Assembly: GCA_021292105.1 (NCBI GenBank)
Contig: CM037864.1
Location: 12,447,898-12,511,897 of the forward strand
Source of the DNA: Anadara kagoshimensis
Lineage: Eukaryota > Mollusca > Bivalvia > Arcoida > Arcidae
Direction of reading: 5' to 3'
Length of the DNA stretch: 64,000 nt
Within the stretch, counting starts at the first letter, position 1. Each line of letters opens with the position of its first letter. Shown piece by piece: positions 48,101 to 61,000 of this stretch. The position numbers and the translations under genes were made by a program. The notes beneath the pieces were generated by a model. That model saw only the letters and a list, made by a program, of their open reading frames with translations. It did not search any database and had not been told where the DNA came from.

Positions 48101-49962
48101 ATGTTGATATTATGTTGGGGTTGTTAAATGATAATGTGAATTATGTTGTGGTTGTTAAATGAAATGTTGATATTATGTTGTGTTGTTAAATGATAATGTT
48201 GATATTATGTTGTGGTTGTTAAATGAAATGTTGATATTATGTTGTGTTGTTAAAATGAAATGTTGAATTATGTTGTGGTTGTTAAATGAAATGTTGATAT
48301 TATGTTGTGTTGTTAAATGAATGTTGATATTATGTTGTGTTGTTAAATGAAATGTTGATATTTGTTGTGGTTGTTAAATGAAATGTGATATTATGTTGTT
48401 GGTTGTTAAATGAAATGTTGATATTATGTTGTTGTTGTTAAATGAATGTTGATATTATGTTGTGTTGTTAAATGAAAGTGATATTATGTTGTGGTTGTTA
48501 AATGAAATGTTGATATTATTTGTGGTTGTTAAATGATAATGTTGATATTATGTTGTGGTTGTTAAATGAAAATGTTGATATTATGTTGTGGTTGTTAAAT
48601 TAAATTTGATATTATGTTGTGGTTGTTAAATATAATGTGATATTATGTTGTGTGTTAAATGATATGTTGATATTATGTTGTGGTTGTTAAAAAAAATGTT
48701 GATATTATGTTGTGGTTGTTAAATGAAAAGTTGATATTATGTTGTGGTTGTTAAATGAAATGTTGATATTATGTTGTGGTTGTTAAATGATAATGTTGAT
48801 ATTATGTGTGGTTGTTAAATGAAATGTTGATATTATGTTGTGTTAAATGAATGTTGATATTATGTTGTGTTGTTAAATGAAAAAGTTGATATTATGTTGT
48901 GGTTGTTAAATGAAATGTGATATTATGTTGTGGTTGTTAAATGATAATGTTGATATTATGTTGTGGTTGTTAAATGAAAATGTTGATATTATGTTGTGGT
49001 TGTTAAATAATATGTTGATATTATGTTGTGGTTGTTAAATGAAATGTTGATATTATGGTGTGGTTGTTAAATGAAATGTTGATATTATGTTGTTGTTGTT
49101 AAATGATAATGTTGATATTATGTTGTTGTTGTTAAATGAAATGTTGATATTATGTTGTGGTTGTTAAATAATAATGTTGATATTATGGTGTGGTTGTTAA
49201 ATGAAAATGTTGATATTATGTTGTGGTTGTTAAACTATAATGTTGATATTATGTTGTGGTTGTTAAATGATATGTTGATATTATGTTGTGGTTGTTAAAT
49301 AAATGTTGATATTATGTTGTGGTTGTTAAATGAAAAAGTTGATATTATGTTGTGGTTGTTAAATGAAATGTTGATATTATGTTGTGGTTGTTAAATGATA
49401 ATGTTGATATTATGTTGTGGTTGTTAAATGAAATGTTGATATTATGTTGTTGTTGTTAAATGATAATGTTGATATTATGTTGTGGTTGTTAAATGAAATG
49501 TTGATATTATGTTGTGGTTGTTAAATGAAAATGTTGATATTATGTTGTGGTTGTTAAATGAAATGTTGATATTATGTTGTGGTTGTTAAATTAAATTTGA
49601 TATTATGTTGTGGTTGTTAAATGAAATGTTGATATCATGTTGTGGTTGTTAAACTATAATGTTGATATTATGTTGTGGTTGTTAAATGATATGTTGATAT
49701 TATGTTGTGGTTGTTAAATGATATGTTGAGATTATGTTGTGGTGTTATTAAACTATATGTAAATATTATGTTGTGGTTGTTAAATGATAATGTTGATTAT
49801 GTTGTGGTTGGTAAATAAATGTTGAATTATGTTGTGTGTTAAATAAAAATGTTGATATTATGTTTGAGTGTAAATGATAATGTTGATATATGTTGTGGTT
49901 GTTAAATGATAAATGTTGATATATGTTGTGGTTGTTAAATGAAAGTTGATATTATGTTGTGG
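45136..49962 (+). repeat. Large minisatellite, 32-33 bp unit
   Basis: Roughly 150 head-to-tail copies of a unit with core 'gttgatattatgttgtgg' followed by 'ttgttaaatgaaat'. Variants insert one base ('gaaaatg', 'gataatg'), change the tail to 'aaactataatg', or expand 'ttgttgttg'. Blocks of variants recur in the same order (for example around 46330 and 47450), indicating higher-order duplication. It runs into the assembly gap, so its true length is unknown. Confidence 0.97.
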
Positions 49963-50962
49963 NNNNNNNNNNNNNNNNNNNNNNNNNNNNNNNNNNNNNN
50001 NNNNNNNNNNNNNNNNNNNNNNNNNNNNNNNNNNNNNNNNNNNNNNNNNNNNNNNNNNNNNNNNNNNNNNNNNNNNNNNNNNNNNNNNNNNNNNNNNNNN
50101 NNNNNNNNNNNNNNNNNNNNNNNNNNNNNNNNNNNNNNNNNNNNNNNNNNNNNNNNNNNNNNNNNNNNNNNNNNNNNNNNNNNNNNNNNNNNNNNNNNNN
50201 NNNNNNNNNNNNNNNNNNNNNNNNNNNNNNNNNNNNNNNNNNNNNNNNNNNNNNNNNNNNNNNNNNNNNNNNNNNNNNNNNNNNNNNNNNNNNNNNNNNN
50301 NNNNNNNNNNNNNNNNNNNNNNNNNNNNNNNNNNNNNNNNNNNNNNNNNNNNNNNNNNNNNNNNNNNNNNNNNNNNNNNNNNNNNNNNNNNNNNNNNNNN
50401 NNNNNNNNNNNNNNNNNNNNNNNNNNNNNNNNNNNNNNNNNNNNNNNNNNNNNNNNNNNNNNNNNNNNNNNNNNNNNNNNNNNNNNNNNNNNNNNNNNNN
50501 NNNNNNNNNNNNNNNNNNNNNNNNNNNNNNNNNNNNNNNNNNNNNNNNNNNNNNNNNNNNNNNNNNNNNNNNNNNNNNNNNNNNNNNNNNNNNNNNNNNN
50601 NNNNNNNNNNNNNNNNNNNNNNNNNNNNNNNNNNNNNNNNNNNNNNNNNNNNNNNNNNNNNNNNNNNNNNNNNNNNNNNNNNNNNNNNNNNNNNNNNNNN
50701 NNNNNNNNNNNNNNNNNNNNNNNNNNNNNNNNNNNNNNNNNNNNNNNNNNNNNNNNNNNNNNNNNNNNNNNNNNNNNNNNNNNNNNNNNNNNNNNNNNNN
50801 NNNNNNNNNNNNNNNNNNNNNNNNNNNNNNNNNNNNNNNNNNNNNNNNNNNNNNNNNNNNNNNNNNNNNNNNNNNNNNNNNNNNNNNNNNNNNNNNNNNN
50901 NNNNNNNNNNNNNNNNNNNNNNNNNNNNNNNNNNNNNNNNNNNNNNNNNNNNNNNNNNNNNN
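49963..50962. other. Assembly gap, exactly 1000 N
   Basis: A round 1000-base run of N is a placeholder of conventional size. Different minisatellites border it on the two sides, so the junction between them is not resolved. Frames crossing the gap are meaningless. Confidence 0.98.
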
Positions 50963-53800
50963 ACCATAATCTAACCAAAAATCTATGGATGCAACATCCA
51001 CATTCTAACCCAAAATCTATGAATGCAACATCCACAATCCAACCCAAAATCTATGGATGCAACATCCACAATCCAACCCAAAATCTATGGATGTAACATC
51101 CACAATCTACCCAAAATCTGTGGATGCAACATCCCCCATATAACTCCAAATCTGTGGATGAAACATCCACAATCCAACCAAAAATCTATGGATGCAACAT
51201 CCACAATCTAACCCAAAATCTATGGATGCAACATCCCCCATATAACTCCAAATCTATGGATGCAACATCCACAATCCAACCAAAAATCTATAGATGCAAC
51301 ATCACTATGTATCCCCAATATATGGATGCAACATCCCTATGTATCCCCAATATATGGATGCAACATCTCCCTTTGTTACTACAAATTAATGGATGCAACA
51401 TCTTCCTTTGTAACCCAAATCTTTGGATGCAACATCCACAATGTAACCAAAATCTATGGATGCAACATCCCCCATATAACTCCAAATCGACGGATGCAAC
51501 ATCCCCTTTGTAACCCCAAATTTATGGATGCGACACCCCCTATGTGTTCCCAAATCTATGAATGCAAAATCCCCCATGTAACCTCAAATCTAGGGTTGCA
51601 ATTTCCACCAAATAATCAAAAATCTATGGATGCAACATCCTCATGTAACCCCAAATATATGGATATAGCATCCCATATGTAACTCAAAATCTATGGATGC
51701 AACATCCCCCTTAGTAACCCCAAATCTATGGATGCAACATTCACTCTGTAACTGCAACATCGCCTTTGTTACTCCAACCTTAAATCTATGGATGCAACAT
51801 CTATTCTGTAACCCAAAATCTATGGATGCAGCATCCATAATGTAACCAAAATCTCTATGGATGCAACATTCACAATGTAACCAAAATCTATGGATGTAAC
51901 ATCCACAATCTAACCCAAAATCTATATATGCAACATCCCCTTTGTAACTTCAAATCTATGGATGCAACATATATTCTGTAACCCAAAATCTATGTATGCA
52001 GTATCCATAATGTGACCAAAATCTCTATGGATGCAACATCCACAATCCAACCCAAAATCTATGGATGCAACATCCACAATCTAACCCAAAATCTATGGAT
52101 GCAACATCCATAATCTAACCCAAAATCTATGGATGCAACATCCACAATCCAACCTTAAATCTATGGATGCAATATCCACAATCTAACCCAAAATCTATGG
52201 ATGCAACATCCACAATCTAACCAAAAATCTATGGATGCAACATCCACATTCTAACCCAAAATCTATGGATGCAACATCCACAATCTAACCCAAAATCTAT
52301 GGATGCAACATCCACAATCTAACCAAAAATCTATGGATGCAACATCCACATTCTAACCCAAAATCTATGGATGCAACATCCATAATCTAACCCAAAATCT
52401 ATGGATGCAACATCCACAATCTAACCCAAAATCTATGGATGCAACATCCATAATCTAACCCAAAATCTATGGATGCAACATCCACAATCCAACCTTAAAT
52501 CTATGGATGCAATATCCACAATCTAACCCAAAATCTATGGATGCAACATCCACAATCTAACCAAAAATCTATGGATGCAACATCCACATTCTAACCCAAA
52601 ATCTATGAATGCAACAGCCACAATCCAACCCAAAATCTATGAATGCAACATACCCCATTTAACTCCAAATCTATGGATGCAACATCCACAATCCAGCCCA
52701 AAATCTATGGATGCAACATCCACAATCCAACCCAAAATCTATGGATGCAACATCCCCCATATAACCCAAAATCTATGGATGCAACATCCCCCATATAACC
52801 CAAAATCTATAGATGCAACATCCCTATGTATCCCCAATATATGGATGCAACATCTTCCTTTGTTACTCCAAATTTATGGATGCAACATCTCCCTTTGTAG
52901 CCCTAAATCTATGGATGCAACATCTCCCTTTGTAACCCGAAATCTATTGATGCAAAATCCCCTAAGTACTTCCAACTATGGATGCAACATCTTCCTTTGT
53001 AACCCAAATCTTTGGATGCAACATCCCCTAAGTACTTCCAACTATGGATGCAACATCTTCCTTTGTAACCCAAATCTTTGGATGCAACATCCGCAATGTA
53101 ACCAAAATCTATGGATGCAACATCCCCTAAGTACTTCCAACTATGGATGCAACATCTTCCTTTGTAACCCAAATCTTTGGATGCAACATCCGCAATGTAA
53201 CCAAAATCTATTGATGCAAAATCCCCTAAGTACTTCCAACTATGGATGCAACATCTTCCTTTGTAACCCAAATCTTTGGATGCAACATCCCTAAGTACTT
53301 CCAACTATGGATGCAACATCTTCCTTTGTAACCCAAATCTTTGGATGCAACATCCGCAATGTAACCAAAATCTATGGATGCAACATCCCCCATATAACTC
53401 CAAATCGACGGATGCAACATCCCCCTTTGTAACCCCAAATTTATGGATGTGACACCCCCTATGTGTTCCCAAATCTATGAATGCAAAATCCCCATGTAAC
53501 CTCAAATCTAAGGTTGCAATTTCCACCATATAACCGAAAATCTATGGATGCAACATCCTCATGTAACCCCAAATATATGGATATAGCATCCCATATGTAA
53601 CTCCAAATCTATGGATGCAACATCCTGTATGCAATCTCAAATTTATGTGTGTGACACCCCTATGTGTTCCAAAATCTATGAATGCAAAATCCCTCATGTA
53701 AGCTCAAATCTAAAGATGCAATTTTCGCCATATAACCCAAAATCGATGGATGCAACATCTTGTATGTAACCAAAATCTATGGATGCAATATCCAGTGTAT
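50963..53800 (+). repeat. Second minisatellite, about 34 bp unit
   Basis: About 80 copies of a unit with 'atctatggatgcaacatcc' followed by a variable stretch such as 'acaatctaacccaaa' or 'cccatataactccaa'. Units with few stops in any frame give open frames on both strands (for example plus 52575-53294, minus 52909-53304). These rotate through three frames every three units and are not genes. Copies decay towards 53,800. Confidence 0.97.
52960..53395 (+). repeat. Higher-order repeat inside the second minisatellite
   Basis: A compound block, 'taagtacttccaactatgga' with 'catcttcctttgtaaccc' and 'aaatctttggatgcaac', recurs near 52970, 53030, 53128, 53228 and 53291. In part of the copies an extra 'cgcaatgtaaccaaaatct' unit is added. 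Copies are nearly identical, hence recent. Confidence 0.85.
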
Positions 53801-53914
53801 TAGATGCCACATCTAATGTTTAACCTACAAGCTATAGATATAACAACCAATATGTAACCTCTAAGATATAAATGGAAATTTTTTCCTACATACCTGGTAG
53901 ATATCTACCTACCT

Positions 53915-54243
53915 ACCACTGTTGTAACTCAGTTGGAAGAGTGCTTGCTCTCTAAGTGAGAGGTCGTGGATTCAAACCCCAACTGGGTCTGGCCCAAGAT
54001 TTCAAAGTGATTAGTGACTGTTCTTTGCCAAACACTCGGCATTACAAAATGAAAGTCACGATTCTTTGAGATGGGAACTTAAAATAATCAAGGTCCAGTG
54101 TCACGATAGGTGTGGCACGATAAAGAACCTTGCTGTATAATGTCATCAGCGCAACTGCAACTTTGTCTATAGCTGGTGACATCTAGATATAATTGAAATA
54201 TTTTTTGACTGAGACGCTAAACACCTTTACTCAACTTAACTAC
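53915..54243 (+). mobile_element. SINE-1, full-length copy upstream of the gene
   Basis: Plus-strand head 'gttgtaactcagttggaaga' and box B 'ggattcaaacccc' (about 53969-53981); body 'aatgaaagtcacgattcttt' and tail 'gaaatattttttgactgaga'. Flanked by 'ctacctac' on the left (about 53905) and again after the tail (about 54240), a plausible target duplication. Confidence 0.82.
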
Positions 54244-54452
54244 CTACTTAATCTTGTTTATGCTTTAGTGCATATAAGGCCTTCACACCAGATCTCAAAC
54301 CTGGCCAATGCTGCACTTATCGCTATGCCTTAGCTTTGAAATTTAGCCCTTGTTCTGTGCATTTTCTCTGTGTCTCTTTTAGTCTGGCCCTCTTCCTCTT
54401 GACTGGTAGCATCCATCACATTGCTACCTTTGGGAACAAATACATTTAATCT

Positions 54453-54526
54453 GTTTTCTTTTTCTTTTTTAGATATAGTGGAAGCTGGCTGTAGTGAAAT
54501 AAAGAAGACTGCTTACAAAAATCACT
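54453..54526 (+). promoter_or_regulatory. Probable 3' splice site and 5' UTR of the gene
   Basis: A long pyrimidine tract 'ttttctttttcttttttag' ends at 54472, a strong acceptor. The 54 bases from 54473 to the ATG at 54527 would then be 5' UTR, with an upstream non-coding exon not identified. Alternatively transcription starts nearby; no TATA or initiator could be assigned. Confidence 0.55.
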
Positions 54527-54925
54527 ATGGGGATTTCTAAGAAATGTGCAAATCTGTTACAAACTGAAATAAGGAGAAAACTGCATAGCAGTAGACATAT
54601 AACAACAAAAACTTTAAGACCATGTCAAGGTTGTGCAGAAGTCATCAGGAACAATAAATCTTGTTTCACTTCTTCAATCAGGAACAATAACTCTTGTTTC
54701 ACTTCTACAATCAGGAACCATAACTCTTTCATAACTACTGCAATCAAGAACAGTAACTCTTGTCTTAGCTCAGTCAGAAGATATAGTTCAAGTGCATCTT
54801 TTGTATCTAATATAAATGGAGAATACATTATCAACAGTCCACATCCAGAATTAGAGATACCAGAACAGTCATTTACAGAATTCTTATTTTCGGAACTAGA
54901 TAGTCATAAAAATTCTGTTGTCATG
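54527..54925 (+). CDS. ANL gene exon 1 (leader)
   Basis: Encodes residues 1-133 and ends in phase 0 at ATG|GTAAGT. It includes four 11-residue repeats ([11 protein letters not shown] type, residues 40-83), then RRYSSSASF and the start of the enzyme proper ([20 protein letters not shown]), which corresponds to the conserved beginning of 4CL-type proteins. The start codon is the first ATG after the acceptor; with such a leader a downstream start is not needed. Confidence 0.85.
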
Positions 54926-55664
54926 GTAAGTTATATTTACAGTAACCATGGCAACTAGTCATAAGAATTCTGTTGTCATAGTAAGTTATATTTACAGTAA
55001 CCATGGCAACTAGTCATAAAAATTCTGTTGTCATGGTATCATGGTAGTTATATTTATAATAACCATGGTAATTGGTGTAGAGATTCTGTTAAAAATTCTA
55101 ATCTTGATTTGCCACAATTTAATTTATAGATCCTGTTTTTAAGTGGAGTGATGGAGTTTTACACCCCAGTCAGGATTCTATCGCTTATATCAAATGGTCA
55201 TTTCTGAGATGACAGAGTGGAGCAATGGTGTTTTGCATCCGAGTCAAGATTCTTTCAATTATATGGCAACAGTCAATTCATGGATGATGGAGAAAACTGG
55301 AGTGTTCAGACAAAACCACAGACCTTCGGCAAGCAAACCGTCAAACACTCTCTCACTAGGATATCCCATTCCAACATATGTGGTGAGGGGCACTGCGATC
55401 CTTATATTGTGCTGTAAAAATCACTCCACCACTGACACTTCATATACTGTTCTGGATCTGCCATAAACTTACAGAATTATTTTGGTCATTATAGGAATAG
55501 TACCTTGAAATAAAATTTGGGAAAAATCTACTGGCAAAATCCACATTTTAAGAGAAATAAGATACTCTGATTTTCAAATTTTGACATCTTTTTATTATTA
55601 GCTCACCTGGCCTAAAGGCCATGTGAGCTTTTGCCATCACTCGGCGTCCGTCGTCCGTCAGTCC

Positions 55665-55695
<31 letters not shown>

Positions 55696-58020
55696 AGTCA
55701 GTCAGTCCGTCTGTAAACTTTTCACATTTTGGCTATCTCCTCTGAAACCCCTGAACCAATTTTAACCAAACTTTACAGGAATGATGTATGGAAGGTCCTT
55801 TACTTAGATTGCCGAATTTTTTTTGATCCGCCAAAAAACATGTCTGCCAGCGCAGAAGATAGTTTAACATTGGACCCTATGGGAAAAATGCATTTTTGAC
55901 GATTTCCTCAGAAATGACTGAAGCAAATTTAACCAAACTTTACAGGAATGGTGTAAGGAAGGTCCTTTACTTAGATTGCCAAAATTTTTCTTATCCATCA
56001 AAAAACATGGCCGTCAGCGCAGAAGATAGTTTAACATTGGACTCTATGGAAAAAGCATATATTTGCTATCTTCTTTGAAACCGCTAAGCCAATTTGAACC
56101 AAACTTTACAGGAATAATGTATGTAAGGTCATTTACTAAGATTGCCCAAATTTTTCTGATCCGCCAAAAAAAATGGCCGCCAGGGCCAAACAAAGTTTAA
56201 CATTGGGCCCTATGGGAAAACACACATTTTGGCTATCTCCTCTGAAACGACTGAAGCCAATTCAATTAAACTTTACAGGAATGATGTATGGAAGGTCTTT
56301 TGCAAAGATTGCCGAAATTTTTCTGATCCGCCTAAAAACATGGCTGCCAGCGGGGAACATAGTTTAACATTGGACCCTATGGGAAAACACATTTTGGCTA
56401 TCTCCCCTGAAACTACTGAAGCAAACTTAACCAAACTTTAGAGGAATGATGTATTGGAGGTCCTTCACAAAGATTGCCAAAATTTTTCTGATCCGCCTAA
56501 AAACATGGCCGCCAGCGCAGAAGATAGTTTAACATTGGACCCTATGGGAAAAACGAATTTTTGGCTATCTCCTTAGAAATGACTGAAGCCAATTTAACCA
56601 AACTTAACAGAAATGATGTATAGAAGGTCTTTTACATATATTGCCAACATTTTTCTGATCCGCCATAAAACATGGCCGCCAGTGCAGAAGATAGATTAAC
56701 ATTGGACCCTATGGGAAAAGCATATATATGCTATCTCCTCTGAAGCTAGTGAAGCAAATTGAATCAAACTTTACAGGAATGATGTATGAAAGGTCCTTTA
56801 CTTATATTGTGGAAATTTTTTTGATCCGCCAAAAAACATGGCTGCCAGCGCAGAAGATAGTTTAACATTGGACCCTATGGGAAAAATGCATTTTTGACTA
56901 TTTCCTCAGAAATGACTGAAGCAAATTTAACCAAACTTTACAGGAATGGTGTAAGGAAGGTCCTTTTCTTAGATTGCCAAAATTTTTCTGATCCATCAAA
57001 AACATGGCCGCCAGCGCAGAAGATAGTTTAACATTGGACTCTATGGAAAAAGCATATATTTGCTATCTTCTTTGAAACCGCTGAGCTAATTTGAACCAAA
57101 CTTTACAGGAATAATGTATGTAAGGTCATTTACTAAGATTGCCCAAATTTTTCTGATTCACCAAAAAAAATGGCCGCCAGGGCCAAACAAAGTTTAACAT
57201 TGGGCCCTATGGGAAAACGCATTTTTGACCATGTCCTCGGAAATGACTGAAGCAAATTGAACCAAACTTTACAGGAATGATGTATAGAAGGTCCTTTACA
57301 TAGATTGCCAAAATTTTTCTGATCTGCCATAAAACATGGCTGCCAGCGGAGAACGTTGTTTCACATTGGACCCTATTGGAAAAGCATATATACAAATTTG
57401 CTTTAAAAGCATTTTAGTCAGGTGAGCGATACAGGCTCAGCCACACTGAGCCTCTGGTAATTTCACAATACTGCATGTACAAATCTGTTTCAAACCAGTT
57501 GCATTCCTTGTACTCGATGTACATTGAATACACATTACCATATATGTAAATGCAGATTATTATAGAGATGTACAAACTAAACCAAAAACATGTGATGTTT
57601 GGTCACTTTTTCTTTAGTTTACCCCCTCATTTTTATATGCAGAGTCAATGATAGAATTCAATTTAGTACCGACAAAATTGGGGAAAATGTATACTTTTTT
57701 GGTATTGGGAATGGATCTTTCAACCAGACTCTTTAAGCTACCTGAAAAATCACTGATTTACCAATTAATGTGTTTATATTTTCAGGTAGATAATGCAACA
57801 GGTAGAACATTTACTAGTGCTCAATTAAAGGAATATTCAATCAAAGTAGCCAGTGCCCTTACCAAGCTAGGATATAGAAAGGGAGATAAGATACTTATAT
57901 TTTCCAATAACTGTGCAGAATATTCTATATTATTTATGGCTTGTGGTGCAATAGGAGCCATTCTTAGTACAGCTAATCCAGTATATACCTCAGGTTTGTG
58001 TGATGTTTTGTTTTTATAAC

Positions 58021-58064
<44 letters not shown>

Positions 58065-61000
58065 CTGTATATATATATATATACAGTATAACCTGTGTAT
58101 AAAGACCACCCAGGGGACTGAGCAAAAGTTAACTTAATAGACAGGTGGACTTTATATAGAGGGTCACTTTATGAACGAATAAAGGTGTATTGTTGATACT
58201 GGTATACTAATAACTGAAAATAATACCTATAATACCTATTTAAATACCCTTTTGTTTAATTTTGTTAAAATTATTTTTATGATATTTGAAAAAAATGATT
58301 TATTATTGATTATAGAAGATATTTGAAAAGTGCATTCTAATCTTAATGGGCTGTACATCTGATTACATGGTAACAGTTTATCCATCAGTATACACCTGAC
58401 TACTGTCTTTGTTTTCTTAGGAAGCAGGGTGTCACTAATTAAAACAATAGGTATAGAAAACATACTGCCTTAAATAACAAAGACTGTCTCTAACTGCTGA
58501 TCTAATGGCTTCAGTCATTGACATGAGTATAAGTATAAGTATTATAACTCATTTATACTCTTTGCAACAAAAATTTGTAAAACTTATACAATGATAAAAG
58601 ATTTATAATAATCACATATTTCTAATCTTTAAGCATTAAGAATATAATAATAACTTGGTTAAAAAATTACAGGAAATTAGACTAAAATTATAATATGAAA
58701 AATAACTTTTTAAAAAGTTGATTGAAATAGTAGACTTTACAGACAGGTTGAGAAGTCATTTTGGACTAAAAGGGGTTGATTCTATTCACATTAGACAAGT
58801 GGACTTTATATACAGGGTCATTAAGTAGTAAAATCAATTGGGGATACCGGTTGCTATAGACAGGTGGACTTTATACAGAGGTGGACTCTATAGCAGGTTA
58901 TACTGTATATATATATATAAGTAGTTCTGAAGAAATTAGCTGTTTTGCGGGGTTTGGAATTTATCTAGGCGAGCATAACCTGACCAAAACTGGAAAATAG
59001 GTATTGACTGTTCTTTTGCCAATCATTAAGCAATGGAAATGAAAGTCACATGGTCCTTCGGAAGAGACCTTAAATACCGATGTTCAAAGTCACAGTAGGC
59101 ATGGGATGCTAAAATGTCCTCCTTGCACATTGTCCGAAGGGCACTGTGAAGGTAAAAATCTTTGCTACTTCACCTATAGCTGGCTTTCAAAGCATATCTC
59201 CAAGATAATTAGATTGTATTGGAGTAGGGTAATGAAGTTTTATGCCCCAGTCAAGATTTTTTAACATACCAAGGTGGTCAGTTCAGGTACTTGGAGGAAA
59301 CAGAGAAAACCACCAACCTTTGACAAGCTAATTGACAATCTAACACCAGGGTCTGACTCGACTATGATTTAAACTTAGGAGGTGAGAGGTCAGGGCTTCG
59401 ATTATTCACTCATCTACATGTCCTGACGAGTGAAATGTGTACTGGGACGAGTGATGTTGTTATTGCACTCGTCACGGTGCCGAGTTAAATTAATCAGACA
59501 TATACATCATGGGCTTGCTACAATTAATAAACAACAGACAATCGTGTATAAGGAGGTCAATTGTAACAATGTGGGCCCCATTGTAAAAATCTTGCCGTTC
59601 TGTTACAAGCTTGAATCAACAAAAACATTTGAACATTTGCGTTATATGTGCAAACCGTTTCGCATTCGGAAGTCACTTAGTGTAACGTAAAATACAACCG
59701 ATGTTCCGAGTGTTTATATATTTTTCAGTCGTCTGTAAAAGTACAGTATGTACATATATCATAATATTATCTTTTACACTTGTGGTGACTGTGCCGAGTT
59801 AAATTTCCAAGTGCTGAGTGGTTTTCCTATTCAACTAGGCACTGTGCCAAGTGGAATTAAAAATTCTATCTAAGGCCTGGAGGTGTTGTGATCTGTAAGC
59901 ATGTGCTTTAGACCTCTCAGCCACCAAGCCCCCCCCCCCTTCAAAAAACTGACATTTTATGTTATGATTGAGGTAAATACAGTAAAACCTACATTCTTTG
60001 CCATATACCGTTTGTATAGTGAAAATTGACGGATCGCTGGCCACGCCCACTATGTTCCGACAAAGGGTCAACATGCTTGAATTACATGCAAAAAAGAATG
60101 AAAACTCAGCCTGAATTGTGTGATTTAATGACGTCACTGACACTAGAACGTCATTAGTTGCTGTGATGCTGCTTTGGTACAGTGATGGCTGTCAGTGTCG
60201 GGGTCAGTGTATGGGGGTGGCCGGTACGTCAATTTGGCATTATAAGGGGGTTTATAAAGAAAAACATAGAAAAAATAGAGTTTTTGGACTTCAATTTTGT
60301 GTCGATAAGTGAGGTGACATAGCAAAGTTATCAAGCAGCATTATTACACAAGGATTTACTATATATTGTATTTACAGTAAAACCTTGATTCATTGCCACC
60401 CTTTGTTCAGCCAAATTTTGACATTATATAAGGTTGATAAATTGGGGTTTACCATATATGAAATTATAAACTCTATTGACAGGTGAGCTAGCTAGGCAGT
60501 TAAAACATTCTCGGTCATCATGTATAGTGGCAATGTCAGACATGTTACCTACAGTGGTACAGGCTATCAACTCAGAAAAAGAGGTTGCAGAACTAGTTAA
60601 AGTAAGTTATATACATGTATCTTGTCACCTCACATATGAGCAAAAGTGTCCTCATCTTCTCTTCTTTCTTTAGGCCCTTTGCTTCTCCTGGAGCATAGGC
60701 CATCAACGACTGCCCTCCATCTCTGCCTGTTTTGTGCCATCTGTTCCAGCTGTCTCCAGGTCTTTCCAGTCAGCTTGATGTCTGCATCAAGGTCTCGACG
60801 CCATGTATTTCGGGGTCTTCCTCTACCAGCAACCAGCAACCAACACAACCAGGCAGGCACTTACTTGGAACCCCCAGGGGAAAAAAGGTGTCTTCATGGC
60901 ATAAAATATTGATTTTTATGTTGATAAATGCGTAATAACCATGTTTTATAGTATGCCATGTTTGTCAGACGTTTGCATACCTCATCATATTGATTGCGTA

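Noticed and set aside
45136..49962. CRISPR-like array (repeat about 32 bp)
   Set aside because: Copies abut head to tail with no spacers, and the surroundings are a eukaryotic nuclear genome.
49858..51096. Six long open frames of 336-385 codons
   Set aside because: They consist almost wholly of X from the 1000-N assembly gap.
52575..53294. 239-codon open frame
   Set aside because: Translation of the 34-bp minisatellite in rotating frames; the opposite strand is open too.
60630..60860. An extra host exon in antisense
   Set aside because: The peptide is the typical LINE ORF2 tail, so it is a retroposon fragment.
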